This document shows, in pieces, positions 45,303 through 53,843 of a DNA stretch of 64,000 nucleotides; the first letter of the stretch is position 1; every line of letters begins with the position of its first letter. The stretch lies in assembly GCF_003114855.1 (NCBI RefSeq), contig NZ_BFBB01000001.1:1-64000 (forward strand), written 5' to 3'. The translations under genes were made by a program, and so were the position numbers. The notes beneath the pieces are model-generated. The model had not been told where the DNA came from, ran no database searches, and saw nothing but the letters and a program-made list of their open reading frames with translations. This DNA is from Leptospira ryugenii (GTDB taxonomy: Bacteria; Spirochaetota; Leptospiria; Leptospirales; Leptospiraceae).

Positions 45303-45353
45303 TAGTATTTCCTTATATAGGTATGGTAGAATCCCAGATAAGGAATACTAATG
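45300..45353 (-). promoter_or_regulatory. Leader hairpin burying the ribosome site and start codon
   Basis: On the minus strand CATTAGTATTCCTTAT (45353-45338) pairs with the start region ATAAGG-A-AATACTAATG (45316-45300) along 16 bp with a single bulged A. The paired strand contains the ribosome site AAGGA, 7 nt before the ATG, and the ATG itself. The loop is 21 nt. The hairpin should block initiation unless melted or remodelled, as in RNA thermometers or other translational switches. Confidence 0.65.
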
Positions 45354-45396
45354 TCAAGAGCAAAACTGGCTACTAGATTGAAAAAACCTCTCCAAT

Positions 45397-46593
45397 TTAC
45401 CGGAGTAAACTGTGGATATAAGGCCGAATGGTCTCAGCAAAAAACAAAGAGTTTGCTGTTGCTGGTAGTAGACTGATCCCATTTCTTCGACCCGTGTTAT
45501 TGACTGCAACTATAGCCATGTATTTACGATTGTTATCCACCCAAGGGTAAAATCCGTTGGCTCCAATGCTATGCGAGATTAAGTCTTTGTTGCATTCGCT
45601 TGCAACATCTGTCACGCTACAAAATCTCCAATTTCCTAAGCCATATCGCCAACGATAGCCAAAACTGGAAAATTGCGAATAACCGATGGTAGCTTGTCCA
45701 TACTGGTCCCCTAAAATTTCGGTAACACTATTCGTTGATAAAAAGTTAGGCACATTGGTTCCTGTTATGGTCATAGCATTCCCACTATTGTTTACAAGGG
45801 CTTTTAGCATACCAGCATAGGCTTTGGCAGAAATACTAAGTCCATAGGCACCTGCCAAACTCCCATCGGTTTCTTCTGTACTGCGTATATTTCCAGTCCA
45901 TTTTACTGTAGTTGGCCAAGCCAAAGGTGTTGCTACCAAATTTGAGAACAAGGCATTCCAGGTCTGCGAGCAACTCACTTCTAACATTCTCTGTGCCACT
46001 GCCATATGATTGGAGTTATATTGGTAAAGGGCTCCCGGTGTACCCGTGGATTGGTCTCGTATTTCATTGATACAGGCATCCTTTTGGGCGTTCGTTGCAT
46101 TCGCTGGTAATGTGGATATACAGGCTGCTTGCCCTGAGCCATTGCCACCGCCGGCATTGAGTCCTGATGTGAAGGCAAGTAATTGGCGTAATGTAATGGT
46201 CCCTTTTGTACCCGTCCAGCCTAAGACAGAGGCGGTTGTTGAATTTAGAGAAAGAGTTCCTCCCGTTGTGCAAGTGCCTGCTTGGATCGCTCTCATTGCC
46301 GTAACAGCGGTTACCCATTTGGAACCAGAAGCAATGGGTCTAACCGTATCAAATTCTAGGGTGCTACTACGGGAATAGATTGTATTTCCTTCCTGGTCAA
46401 ATACTTGTAAGGTGGCCCCTTCGTCAGTGCTCCGTGCAAATCGATCAAAACAGTCATTTAAGGAGGTGCAAGGTGCCAGTATACTTGCCAAAAGAACGGC
46501 TTGCGAACCTGTATCCGTTTTTGTTTCTGTCTGGCATTGGAAGAGGAGTAGAGAGGCAAACAATAGTGCAGTAATGTAGATGGTCTTTTTCAT
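45397..46593 (-). CDS. Class C beta-lactamase-like serine hydrolase lipoprotein
   Basis: 398 residues with a lipobox ending in FQC. It has the serine-hydrolase motifs of the beta-lactamase/DD-peptidase family: SGSK (S-x-x-K) in IASGSKWVTA, YNSN (Y-x-N) in YQYNSNHMAVA, and HSIG in the place of K-T-G. The family includes class C beta-lactamases, esterases and peptidases; the His-type third motif and lipidation favour an esterase or peptidase over drug resistance. The preceding small lipoprotein gene is 10 bp upstream. Confidence 0.85.
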   Translation of the reverse strand: MKKTIYITALLFASLLLFQCQTETKTDTGSQAVLLASILAPCTSLNDCFDRFARSTDEGATLQVFDQEGNTIYSRSSTLEFDTVRPIASGSKWVTAVTAMRAIQAGTCTTGGTLSLNSTTASVLGWTGTKGTITLRQLLAFTSGLNAGGGNGSGQAACISTLPANATNAQKDACINEIRDQSTGTPGALYQYNSNHMAVAQRMLEVSCSQTWNALFSNLVATPLAWPTTVKWTGNIRSTEETDGSLAGAYGLSISAKAYAGMLKALVNNSGNAMTITGTNVPNFLSTNSVTEILGDQYGQATIGYSQFSSFGYRWRYGLGNWRFCSVTDVASECNKDLISHSIGANGFYPWVDNNRKYMAIVAVNNTGRRNGISLLPATANSLFFAETIRPYIHSLLR

Positions 46594-46603
46594 GTTGTGT
46601 TCC

Positions 46604-47083
46604 TTACAGTTTAATCAAACCGTCAATGGTGATGACCTTTCCTGTTTTTTCGAGGTCGCAGGATGCAAATTGCGGAAGTAAGGCGGCATCACGTGCAGAA
46701 CCGACCGCACCAGAGGGAGCCAGATTGGTATAACTCGCTCCCAATACCAGGGCACCTCTTGTGCGGATGTCTGATTCACACTGCTCTACTGAGGATTCCA
46801 TGAAGTAGTCCTTATCCGAAATTTTGGTTGTGAAGGGGTAGAGGAGCTTGGCCAGAACGCCATTGATCAGGATAAGAGGAAGGATAGGCCCTGTACCGGC
46901 TGTCATTCCGTTTGCATTCAGCCAGGCTGCTGTGGCCGTTGCTTCTGCTTCTAGGATGGCATCAGAAATCCTAGACTTTGCTGTAGAGCCCGGGATTGCT
47001 CCGTAGGTTTGCAAACCCAAACCTTCCGTGAGGGCGCAATTCTGTAAGGACAGGAGGAGGACTAAGAGTATGATTCTGTTCAT
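46604..47083 (-). CDS. Small lipoprotein, Leptospira-type
   Basis: 159 residues with a lipobox ending LQNC. The mature part (GLQTYGAIPGSTAKSRISDAILEAEATATAAWLNAN … CESDIRTRGALVLGASY … CDLEKTGKVITIDGLIKL) recalls the short lipoproteins repeated in Leptospira genomes (possibly TIGR04452), but I cannot confirm this. Two cysteines near the end may pair. It is probably the first gene of an operon with the serine hydrolase. Confidence 0.75.
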   Translation of the reverse strand: MNRIILLVLLLSLQNCALTEGLGLQTYGAIPGSTAKSRISDAILEAEATATAAWLNANGMTAGTGPILPLILINGVLAKLLYPFTTKISDKDYFMESSVEQCESDIRTRGALVLGASYTNLAPSGAVGSARDAALLPQFASCDLEKTGKVITIDGLIKL

Positions 47084-47200
47084 AGGGTTTCCCTGAAGTA
47101 TAGAATGATTCTATTTCAGTAAACCATTCTTTTGCCACTTTTAACATATTTATTGAACGATTGGAGGGAGGTGATCAGCCTGCGACTGACACCACTTGCA

Positions 47201-47235
47201 ATACTGGTACAAAGAAAGCCCCCTTGTACCAGTAT
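47201..47235 (-). terminator. Hairpin after the small exported-protein gene
   Basis: A perfect 12-bp inverted repeat ATACTGGTACAA/TTGTACCAGTAT (47201-47212, 47224-47235) with an 11-nt loop lies 6 nt after the stop of the leftward gene at 47242. There is no U-run on the gene's strand. The paralogue at 26182 has an equivalent hairpin. Confidence 0.6.
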
Positions 47236-47241
47236 CCGTGC

Positions 47242-47544
47242 CTAGAGCTTGTCTGCTTCTTTCTGGTAGCGAATCGCCTCCTCTCGTGCTTCCTCTGCTA
47301 GATTTTTAAATTTGTTTGCGTTTTGCATTTCGGACAGAGCTTTGCCACCTTGCGGGCCTTTTGCGAGATTTTCATACTTAATAGCTAGATCTTTATAGTC
47401 CAAGGCTCGTTTCAGAAAGTATTCCTTCGCGGTTTTTTTTGCTTCAGGGGTCACTGCTTCTTTTAACAGTAGTTTTTCGAGATCTGAAATCGCGAACACT
47501 TGCGTCGAGAGTAAAATGAGTAGAAATAGAGTCTTTTTTTTCAT
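47242..47544 (-). CDS. Small exported helical protein, paralogue of 26182-26484
   Basis: 100 residues from the ATG at 47544, with AGGAG upstream; the frame is open to 47568. A signal peptide ending TQVFA precedes ISDLEKLLLKEAVTPEAKKTAKEYFLK…LAKGPQGGKALSEMQ…EAIRYQKEADKL. It matches the other copy in length and shares VFA, D-EK, TPE-KK, KY-LAK and GGKA. It is probably periplasmic and helical; the function is unknown. The intact signal peptide and shared 3' hairpin argue that both copies are real genes. Confidence 0.8.
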   Translation of the reverse strand: MKKKTLFLLILLSTQVFAISDLEKLLLKEAVTPEAKKTAKEYFLKRALDYKDLAIKYENLAKGPQGGKALSEMQNANKFKNLAEEAREEAIRYQKEADKL

Positions 47545-47801
47545 AGATGGTAGTTCTCCTAGGAACAAAGACTACATAAGTTAATTCCTCAGGCAATAGA
47601 AATCCTACCTAAATAAATTGTTAACCTTAATGACATTTAATTTCATTCTAAATCAATTTATGTTCAAAATGTTCCTGATTGATTAAACATTGCCACCAGC
47701 AATGAGCAAAGCTTAAAAGCATAAGTATTTAGAAACAAAATAAAAAGCCCTTGCCAATTTGAATTTTTGTGGCTAAAGTATGGACAAGAAGTTTGGATCA
47801 A

Positions 47802-50800
47802 ATGTCGAAAGTCTCTACCGAAGAATCATTTTTAGTTGTGGGAGTGGGTGCATCGGCCGGTGGACTCGAGGCAATCCAAAGCCTCCTTGGTCATTTAGAG
47901 GAGGACTGCAGAGAACATGCTTTTATCATAGCCCAACATGTAAGCCCTACCTATAAGAGTATGTTAGGACAACTCCTCAGTCGCTCAACTACCTTACCCG
48001 TTGTAGAAGCAGAGAACGACAAACCAGTGTTTCCTGGTAGCATCTACATCACGCCTCCAGACACTGAGATTCGCATCATAGCGGGGCACTTCTCCTTGAC
48101 CAAACCCAAAAATATCTCTGGACCCAAACCTTCGATTGACATCCTCTTTGAATCCATTGCTCTAAATTTTAAAAATAGATCCATTGGAATCATTCTCTCG
48201 GGAACCGGTTCAGATGGATCTATGGGCATTACCGCCATACATGAGGTAGGTGGCTTATGTATGGTTCAGGATCCCAAGACATCAAAATTTGACGGGATGC
48301 CAGCCTCTGCCATCGAGACTGGTATCGTGGATTTGGTTCTTGCGCCCAGTGAAATGGGAAAACAAATCCTGTCCTATGCGAAAGAGCCACATGAGGCAAA
48401 AGAAAGTGTGGATACGGAAGATGCGGATGGACAAACTTTGCAACAAATTCTCTGGTCCCTTTCCAATGTGAAAGGAACTGATTTTTCAGCTTACAAAAAG
48501 TCTACGATCCTACGTCGTCTTTTGAAGCGAATGGAAAGTTTAAAAATTAAATCTCTCTCAGATTACAAACTTTATCTAGAAAAACACCATGAAGAATATG
48601 AATCATTATTTGAAACCATATTAATTGGTGTAACATCTTTCTATCGAGATGAGAATGCTTTTTTAAGTATTGAAGAGCATTTAAAAACAATCATTGCAAA
48701 CAAAACGAAAGGTGAGTCGATTCGCATTTGGACGCCTGGATGTTCTACTGGTGAAGAGGCCTATAGCATAGCAAGCATTATCGCCAACATCCTAAAAGAA
48801 AAAATCGTACATTACCATATCCAAATCTTTGCCACTGATATTGATGAGAAGGCGATAGCTTTTGCAAGGAAGGCAGTTTACCCCAACACATCCAATTTTA
48901 TTTTTAAGTCGATTGAGGATTCCTCCTTTTTGATAGAAAAAGAAGATTCCTTCGAGATCTCAAAATTACTTCGTTCTATGATTTTGTTCACGAAGCATGA
49001 CCTTACCAAGAACCCACCATTTTTAAAATTAGATATGGTGATTTGTAGAAATCTTTTGATCTATTTTAACCAAAATTTACAGCAACAGATCATTCCTTTG
49101 TTTCACTATGCACTCAATCCGAATGGGATTCTTTTTTTAGGCAAATCAGAAACGGTCGGAAATTTTTCGGATTTATTCATTACCTTAGATTCCGAAAATA
49201 AAATTTTCCAAAGAAAGAGGGGTGGTGCCGTACAAAATCTTCGTTTTGCAGGGATTCGCCAAAACTCATCCATAGTTGTGAGGTCACCAGTAAAAGAATC
49301 TCTCCGAAAAGACATGACTGTGAGTGAAATGGTCAAGGAAACTTTGTACAATACCTATGACAATCCCTATGTCATTATTTCGGACCAGTATCTTGTTGAG
49401 ATGATCAATGGTGATGTGAATTTATTTTTGAGCCTTCCGGAAGGCCAAATGAACGCAAATATCTTGAAGATGATTCGCCCTGATTTGCAAATCGAACTTC
49501 GCGCCACCATCACAAAGGTAATCAAAGAAAAAGAATCTCAAAAGAGTGGGCTTTTGCCTTTTACTGTGGATGGCAAATCTTACCTAACAAATATTAAAGT
49601 AAAGCCTCTCCTCTATACTCAAAAAAATAATGACTTATTCATGGTGATCTTTGAATTATTCCCTAATGAAAATAAGGCAAAGATCGCTGAGAAAAGTGGT
49701 AGTAAAGTAGAACTCCAAGAAAGAATTGAAATCTTAGAAAAAGAGCTTACGGCAACCAAAGAACATTTGCAAATCTATATCGAAGAATTAGAGACTACCA
49801 ATGAAGAACTTCAGTCTTTGAATGAAGAGGTACAAAGCACCAATGAAGAGCTACAATCGACAAATGAAGAATTGGAAACAAGCGTTGAGGAACTTCAATC
49901 CACCAATGAAGAAATCCAGATTGCCTACACTGAGTTAAAAGCAAGTAACGAGGAGTTGGAGCGGAAAGACAATGAATTGAAGCTAAAAGAATCCAGCCAA
50001 ACCGCTCTTCTAAACAACACCTTACAGTCATTTGTCCTAACAGATAAGAATTTTAAGATACTGACATTCAATGAGATCGCTGAAAGTACGTTTTCTTTCT
50101 TATTTCGGCAAACATTGAGCATAGAGAAAGATTTGCGCGAAATCTTCCTATCGGATGCAATTCCTAACCTAGATCTGAGCTTTGCAAGCCTTTCCAAGGG
50201 AGAGGTTGTCCAAGGAGAGTTCAAATGTTTAGACAAAGAAAATAGAAAAAGGCAATTTGCTTATAACTTCACTCCTGTTTTGGACGCTACAAAGAAATTG
50301 AGTGTGATCTCATTTTCCCTTTTGGACATCACCGCAACCAAAGAAACGGAAATCCAACTAAAAGAGACAGAGAAACTTTTGGTTTCGATCTTCAATGCTG
50401 TAGACATCGGTGTTTGTATCACGGATCAATTTGGTAGGTTTGTCAATGTAAACCAAGCTTATTGTGAAATCTATGGTTACTCAAAAGATGAGTTACTAGG
50501 AAAATCATTTACCATCGTAGTACTGCCAGAATACCGCGAGGCAATCCAAAGTATGCATGACCAATTCATTGCAGGTGAAGAGGAGATCCCTCGCGAGTGG
50601 ACTGTCCAGAGAAAGAATGGAGAGGTCATTGATATCTATGCCAATGCAAAACTTTTGATCCAAGAAGATGGTACAAGGTATAAAGTAACCTCCGTCCGGG
50701 ATATTACGGAAAAGAAAAAATTCCAGAGATTGCTATTGGAAACGCAGGAAGCAACCCATGTCGGTGGTTGGGAATACGATTTGCATACACAGCAATTTTC

Positions 50801-52946
50801 TATGACCCAAGAAAGTTATCATTTATTCAATCTTTCCCAAACCAAAGCCTATTCTATGGAAACCATAGCTGAACTATTCAATGACTATGAAAAGGAAAGG
50901 CTGCTCGTACATTACCAGTCGATGCTTGCCAACAAACAACCCTATGAACTTTTATTAGAATACATTGACCACAAGGGCCAAAGGAAATGGTACCGAGCGA
51001 TAGGAGCTCCAGAACTCAATGCGACTACCTTCCGTAAGGTATTTGGTTCTTTCCAAGATGTTACCGACTCTATCAATTTTGAAATTGAAATGAGAAAGGC
51101 AAAAGAGCTATTGGAGCAAACCAATGAGACTGCGAGAGTTGGTGGTTGGGAATATGATCTAGAAACTAAGAAGTTAACTTGGACATCTGTTACCCGTGAT
51201 CTACATGAAGTGCCTGAAGACTATATACCCAATGTAGAGGACGCGATCCTATTCTATAAAGAAGGCGAACATAGGAATCGGATCCAGAACCTCTTCCAAA
51301 AATTATTATTATTTGGAACCGCTTATGATGAAGAGTTTATCATCGTAACTTACAAAGGCAGAGAGCGTTGGGTCCGCGCCACAAGCCAAGCTTATTTTGA
51401 AAATGGAGTCTGCAAACGAGTCTTTGGTGCCTTCCAAGATATCCATGAGAGGAAGATGGTCAGCGAAGCAATGCGGATCACCAAAGAAAGATATGAATTC
51501 TTAAGCCAGGCAACTAGGCAAGCCATTTGGGACTGGGATATTGGGGAAGGAACTGTCTTTTGGGGGGAAGGATACCGGACAAACTTTGGCTTTGATATAG
51601 AAAACATGCATTTGAGTTATGAAACTTGGGAGAATCTATTGCACCCTGAGCAGAGAGAGAAAGTGATCCAAAGAGTCCAAGAGGCAATGGCTAATCCTGA
51701 TATACTGACATTCGAAAACCAGTACCAATTGCAAAAAGCGGATGGTAACTTCGCAGATGTTATCGATAAGGCATTGGTCATCCGCGACCAAACGGGAAAG
51801 GCGATCCGTATGGTGGGAGCTGTCGAAGATATCACAAAACGAAAGGCAGGCGAAGTCCAACTCAAATTATTGGAGTCTGTGATTACAAATTCCAATGAAA
51901 GTGTCCTCATCACAGAAGCAAACCCCGTAGGGTCTATTGGGCCTAACATTGTCTTTGTGAATGCGGCCTTCACTAAGATGACTGGGTATACACAGGAAGA
52001 GGTGATTGGAAAAACCCCTCGGATCCTCCAAGGCCCGAATTCTAGCCCAAAAGAAATCAGTAAGATGAGAGAAGCTTTGGCCAAGTGGGAACCTGTCGAG
52101 GTTGAGATCATCAACTATAAAAAAGATGGCAGTGAGTTTTGGAATGAATTTTCAATCTTTCCTCTTGCAAATGAAAAGGGTTTTTACACACATTGGATCG
52201 CCATTGAAAGGGATATCACTCGGAAAAAACGAGAAGAAAATGAAAAAGAAAAATTGATCTCCGAGCTAACCCAAAACAACAAAGACCTAAAACAATTTAA
52301 CTACATAACATCTCATAACCTAAGGGCACCACTCTCCAATTTAAGTGCAGCCTTAAGTTTGATCGAAGACATCCCCATCTCTGATCCACTCCTTTCGGAG
52401 CTTCTAAAAGGGATCAAACTCTCAACCGAGACACTAAACCAAACCATAGATGATTTGATCCGCATCCTCATCATAAAAGATAGCCCTGCCATTGAACAAT
52501 CTGCCCTTGATTTAGAGACTGTGTTTCAGTCTGTCCTTTCCCAGATTCAGAACATTGTCTCTTCGAGTGGAGCTTCTATTCTTACACAATTTGCTGATGT
52601 TAAACAAATAGTGTTCAATAAACCTTACTTGGAGAGTATCTTTCTAAACCTTTTGACAAATGCGATTAAATATAGATCCCAAGAAAGAGACCTTCACATT
52701 TCTGTCAAATCCATGGAATCGCGTGAGTTTTATTTTTTAGTATTTGAAGACAATGGATTGGGAATCGATTTGACTCGTAACAAAGATAAAATATTTGGTT
52801 TATACCAGAGGTTTCATAATTTGCCTGATAGTAAAGGTTTAGGGCTTTATTTGGTAAAATCGCAATTACAGGCATTAGGTGGTTCTATTCGAGTAGAAAG
52901 CCAGGTAAATGTCGGAACAAAATTTATAATCAAGATAAGAAAATGA
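47802..52946 (+). CDS. Giant CheB-CheR-PAS histidine kinase
   Basis: About 1714 residues from the ATG at 47802 (the frame is open from a GTG at 47769). The N-terminus is a CheB methylesterase domain with Ser in GASAGGLEA, His in AQHVSP and Asp in GTGSDGS. A CheR methyltransferase follows (GVTSFYRDENAF, IWTPGCSTGEEAYS, VICRNLLIYF). A coiled coil of repeated ELQSTNEE heptad-like units comes next (about 650-720), then six PAS domains, and finally a kinase core with HNLRAP in place of HELRTP and an ATPase domain (LLTNAIKY, LGLYLVKSQL). There is no membrane span. Its partner receiver overlaps the 3' end by four bases. Confidence 0.9.
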   Translation: MSKVSTEESFLVVGVGASAGGLEAIQSLLGHLEEDCREHAFIIAQHVSPTYKSMLGQLLSRSTTLPVVEAENDKPVFPGSIYITPPDTEIRIIAGHFSLTKPKNISGPKPSIDILFESIALNFKNRSIGIILSGTGSDGSMGITAIHEVGGLCMVQDPKTSKFDGMPASAIETGIVDLVLAPSEMGKQILSYAKEPHEAKESVDTEDADGQTLQQILWSLSNVKGTDFSAYKKSTILRRLLKRMESLKIKSLSDYKLYLEKHHEEYESLFETILIGVTSFYRDENAFLSIEEHLKTIIANKTKGESIRIWTPGCSTGEEAYSIASIIANILKEKIVHYHIQIFATDIDEKAIAFARKAVYPNTSNFIFKSIEDSSFLIEKEDSFEISKLLRSMILFTKHDLTKNPPFLKLDMVICRNLLIYFNQNLQQQIIPLFHYALNPNGILFLGKSETVGNFSDLFITLDSENKIFQRKRGGAVQNLRFAGIRQNSSIVVRSPVKESLRKDMTVSEMVKETLYNTYDNPYVIISDQYLVEMINGDVNLFLSLPEGQMNANILKMIRPDLQIELRATITKVIKEKESQKSGLLPFTVDGKSYLTNIKVKPLLYTQKNNDLFMVIFELFPNENKAKIAEKSGSKVELQERIEILEKELTATKEHLQIYIEELETTNEELQSLNEEVQSTNEELQSTNEELETSVEELQSTNEEIQIAYTELKASNEELERKDNELKLKESSQTALLNNTLQSFVLTDKNFKILTFNEIAESTFSFLFRQTLSIEKDLREIFLSDAIPNLDLSFASLSKGEVVQGEFKCLDKENRKRQFAYNFTPVLDATKKLSVISFSLLDITATKETEIQLKETEKLLVSIFNAVDIGVCITDQFGRFVNVNQAYCEIYGYSKDELLGKSFTIVVLPEYREAIQSMHDQFIAGEEEIPREWTVQRKNGEVIDIYANAKLLIQEDGTRYKVTSVRDITEKKKFQRLLLETQEATHVGGWEYDLHTQQFSMTQESYHLFNLSQTKAYSMETIAELFNDYEKERLLVHYQSMLANKQPYELLLEYIDHKGQRKWYRAIGAPELNATTFRKVFGSFQDVTDSINFEIEMRKAKELLEQTNETARVGGWEYDLETKKLTWTSVTRDLHEVPEDYIPNVEDAILFYKEGEHRNRIQNLFQKLLLFGTAYDEEFIIVTYKGRERWVRATSQAYFENGVCKRVFGAFQDIHERKMVSEAMRITKERYEFLSQATRQAIWDWDIGEGTVFWGEGYRTNFGFDIENMHLSYETWENLLHPEQREKVIQRVQEAMANPDILTFENQYQLQKADGNFADVIDKALVIRDQTGKAIRMVGAVEDITKRKAGEVQLKLLESVITNSNESVLITEANPVGSIGPNIVFVNAAFTKMTGYTQEEVIGKTPRILQGPNSSPKEISKMREALAKWEPVEVEIINYKKDGSEFWNEFSIFPLANEKGFYTHWIAIERDITRKKREENEKEKLISELTQNNKDLKQFNYITSHNLRAPLSNLSAALSLIEDIPISDPLLSELLKGIKLSTETLNQTIDDLIRILIIKDSPAIEQSALDLETVFQSVLSQIQNIVSSSGASILTQFADVKQIVFNKPYLESIFLNLLTNAIKYRSQERDLHISVKSMESREFYFLVFEDNGLGIDLTRNKDKIFGLYQRFHNLPDSKGLGLYLVKSQLQALGGSIRVESQVNVGTKFIIKIRK

Positions 52947-53344
52947 ACTATATTTTATGCGTAGATGATGATCCCACCGCTCTAACGATCCAGACCATTC
53001 TCTTCAAACAATTGCAATTCGGAAGCCAGACCATCACCAAACGAAATGGACAAGAAGCCTTAGATTATTACGAGCAAATTGTAAATGGGGCAAGAGCATT
53101 TGTACCAGATTTAATTTTTTTGGATTTGAATATGCCGATTTTAGATGGCTGGGGTTTTTTAGAAATCTTCAACCAAAAGTATTACAAACAATTCCCGGAT
53201 TCTAAGGTTTATATCTTATCCTCATCTGTGGACCCGAGTGATAAAAAAAATGCAGAATTGTATCCGTTTGTTCAGAGCTTTATCTCAAAACCACTCACAA
53301 AAGAATCAATTTCAAAGATCAAAGAAGGCAAGTCTCCGATTTAA
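52943..53344 (+). CDS. Single-domain response regulator
   Basis: 133 residues, receiver domain only: DDD near the N-terminus, phospho-acceptor Asp in FLDLNMPILDG, Ser in ILSSS and Lys in SKPLT. It starts inside the stop codon of the giant kinase (ATGA, 52943-52946), so it is the kinase's probable phosphorylation target. With no output domain, it must act by protein contact. Confidence 0.92.
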   Translation: MNYILCVDDDPTALTIQTILFKQLQFGSQTITKRNGQEALDYYEQIVNGARAFVPDLIFLDLNMPILDGWGFLEIFNQKYYKQFPDSKVYILSSSVDPSDKKNAELYPFVQSFISKPLTKESISKIKEGKSPI

Positions 53345-53421
53345 TGCCTTTATCATAGAAAAGATATTTAAGTCCGAACAAACTGTTCGATTGTCCAACA
53401 GAAAGGTGAGTCAGTATCTCT

Positions 53422-53742
53422 CTATTTAGAAGACGGAGAGAAATATTTTTTCTTATAGGCCTCGAGTTTGTCTTGGGCAAAATAATCCGCTTGGATCACA
53501 GCAATGAGTTTGTTTGCAAGGCTTCGATTGTTACGCAAAAGCCAAAGTCGATAGTCATGGCTAATGCTGGATTCACCTACAACAATCATTTCCTGCGCTG
53601 ATTCCACGAAACGACTGACACTGGCAAACGTTTGCTCGAGATTCTCGTGTATTGAATTCTGAAGTCTTTTCTCTCCTTGGTTGTCTTTCCACATAACAGT
53701 TTCAATTTGGTTTTGTTTTAAAATGATAATACAAGCATTCAT
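53422..53742 (-). CDS. Hypothetical cytosolic protein
   Basis: 106 residues, no signal peptide. The sequence (METVMWKDNQ-like start, then FASVSRFVESAQEMIVVGESSISHDYRLWLLRNNRSLANKLIAVIQAD) has an alternating strand/helix look distantly like host-attachment or eRF1-type domains, but I cannot support that. It is convergent with the receiver gene, between two kinase loci. Confidence 0.6.
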   Translation of the reverse strand: MNACIIILKQNQIETVMWKDNQGEKRLQNSIHENLEQTFASVSRFVESAQEMIVVGESSISHDYRLWLLRNNRSLANKLIAVIQADYFAQDKLEAYKKKYFSPSSK

Positions 53743-53843
53743 GGGACTTGATCTTACAGTAGGTTGTTAAAAAATCATTTCAATTTTTGCTGATCTATGT
53801 CTAGATCGCAATGATATTTGTCAATCTGACAAGAATGGGATAT

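Noticed and set aside
49780..50000. Repeated DNA words resembling a tandem repeat in the giant kinase
   Set aside because: They encode a heptad-like coiled coil (ELQSTNEE units) in frame and are ordinary for this protein family.
53375..53389. Small hairpin CGAACA/TGTTCG after the receiver gene
   Set aside because: Only 6 bp with no T-run; too weak to call a terminator.
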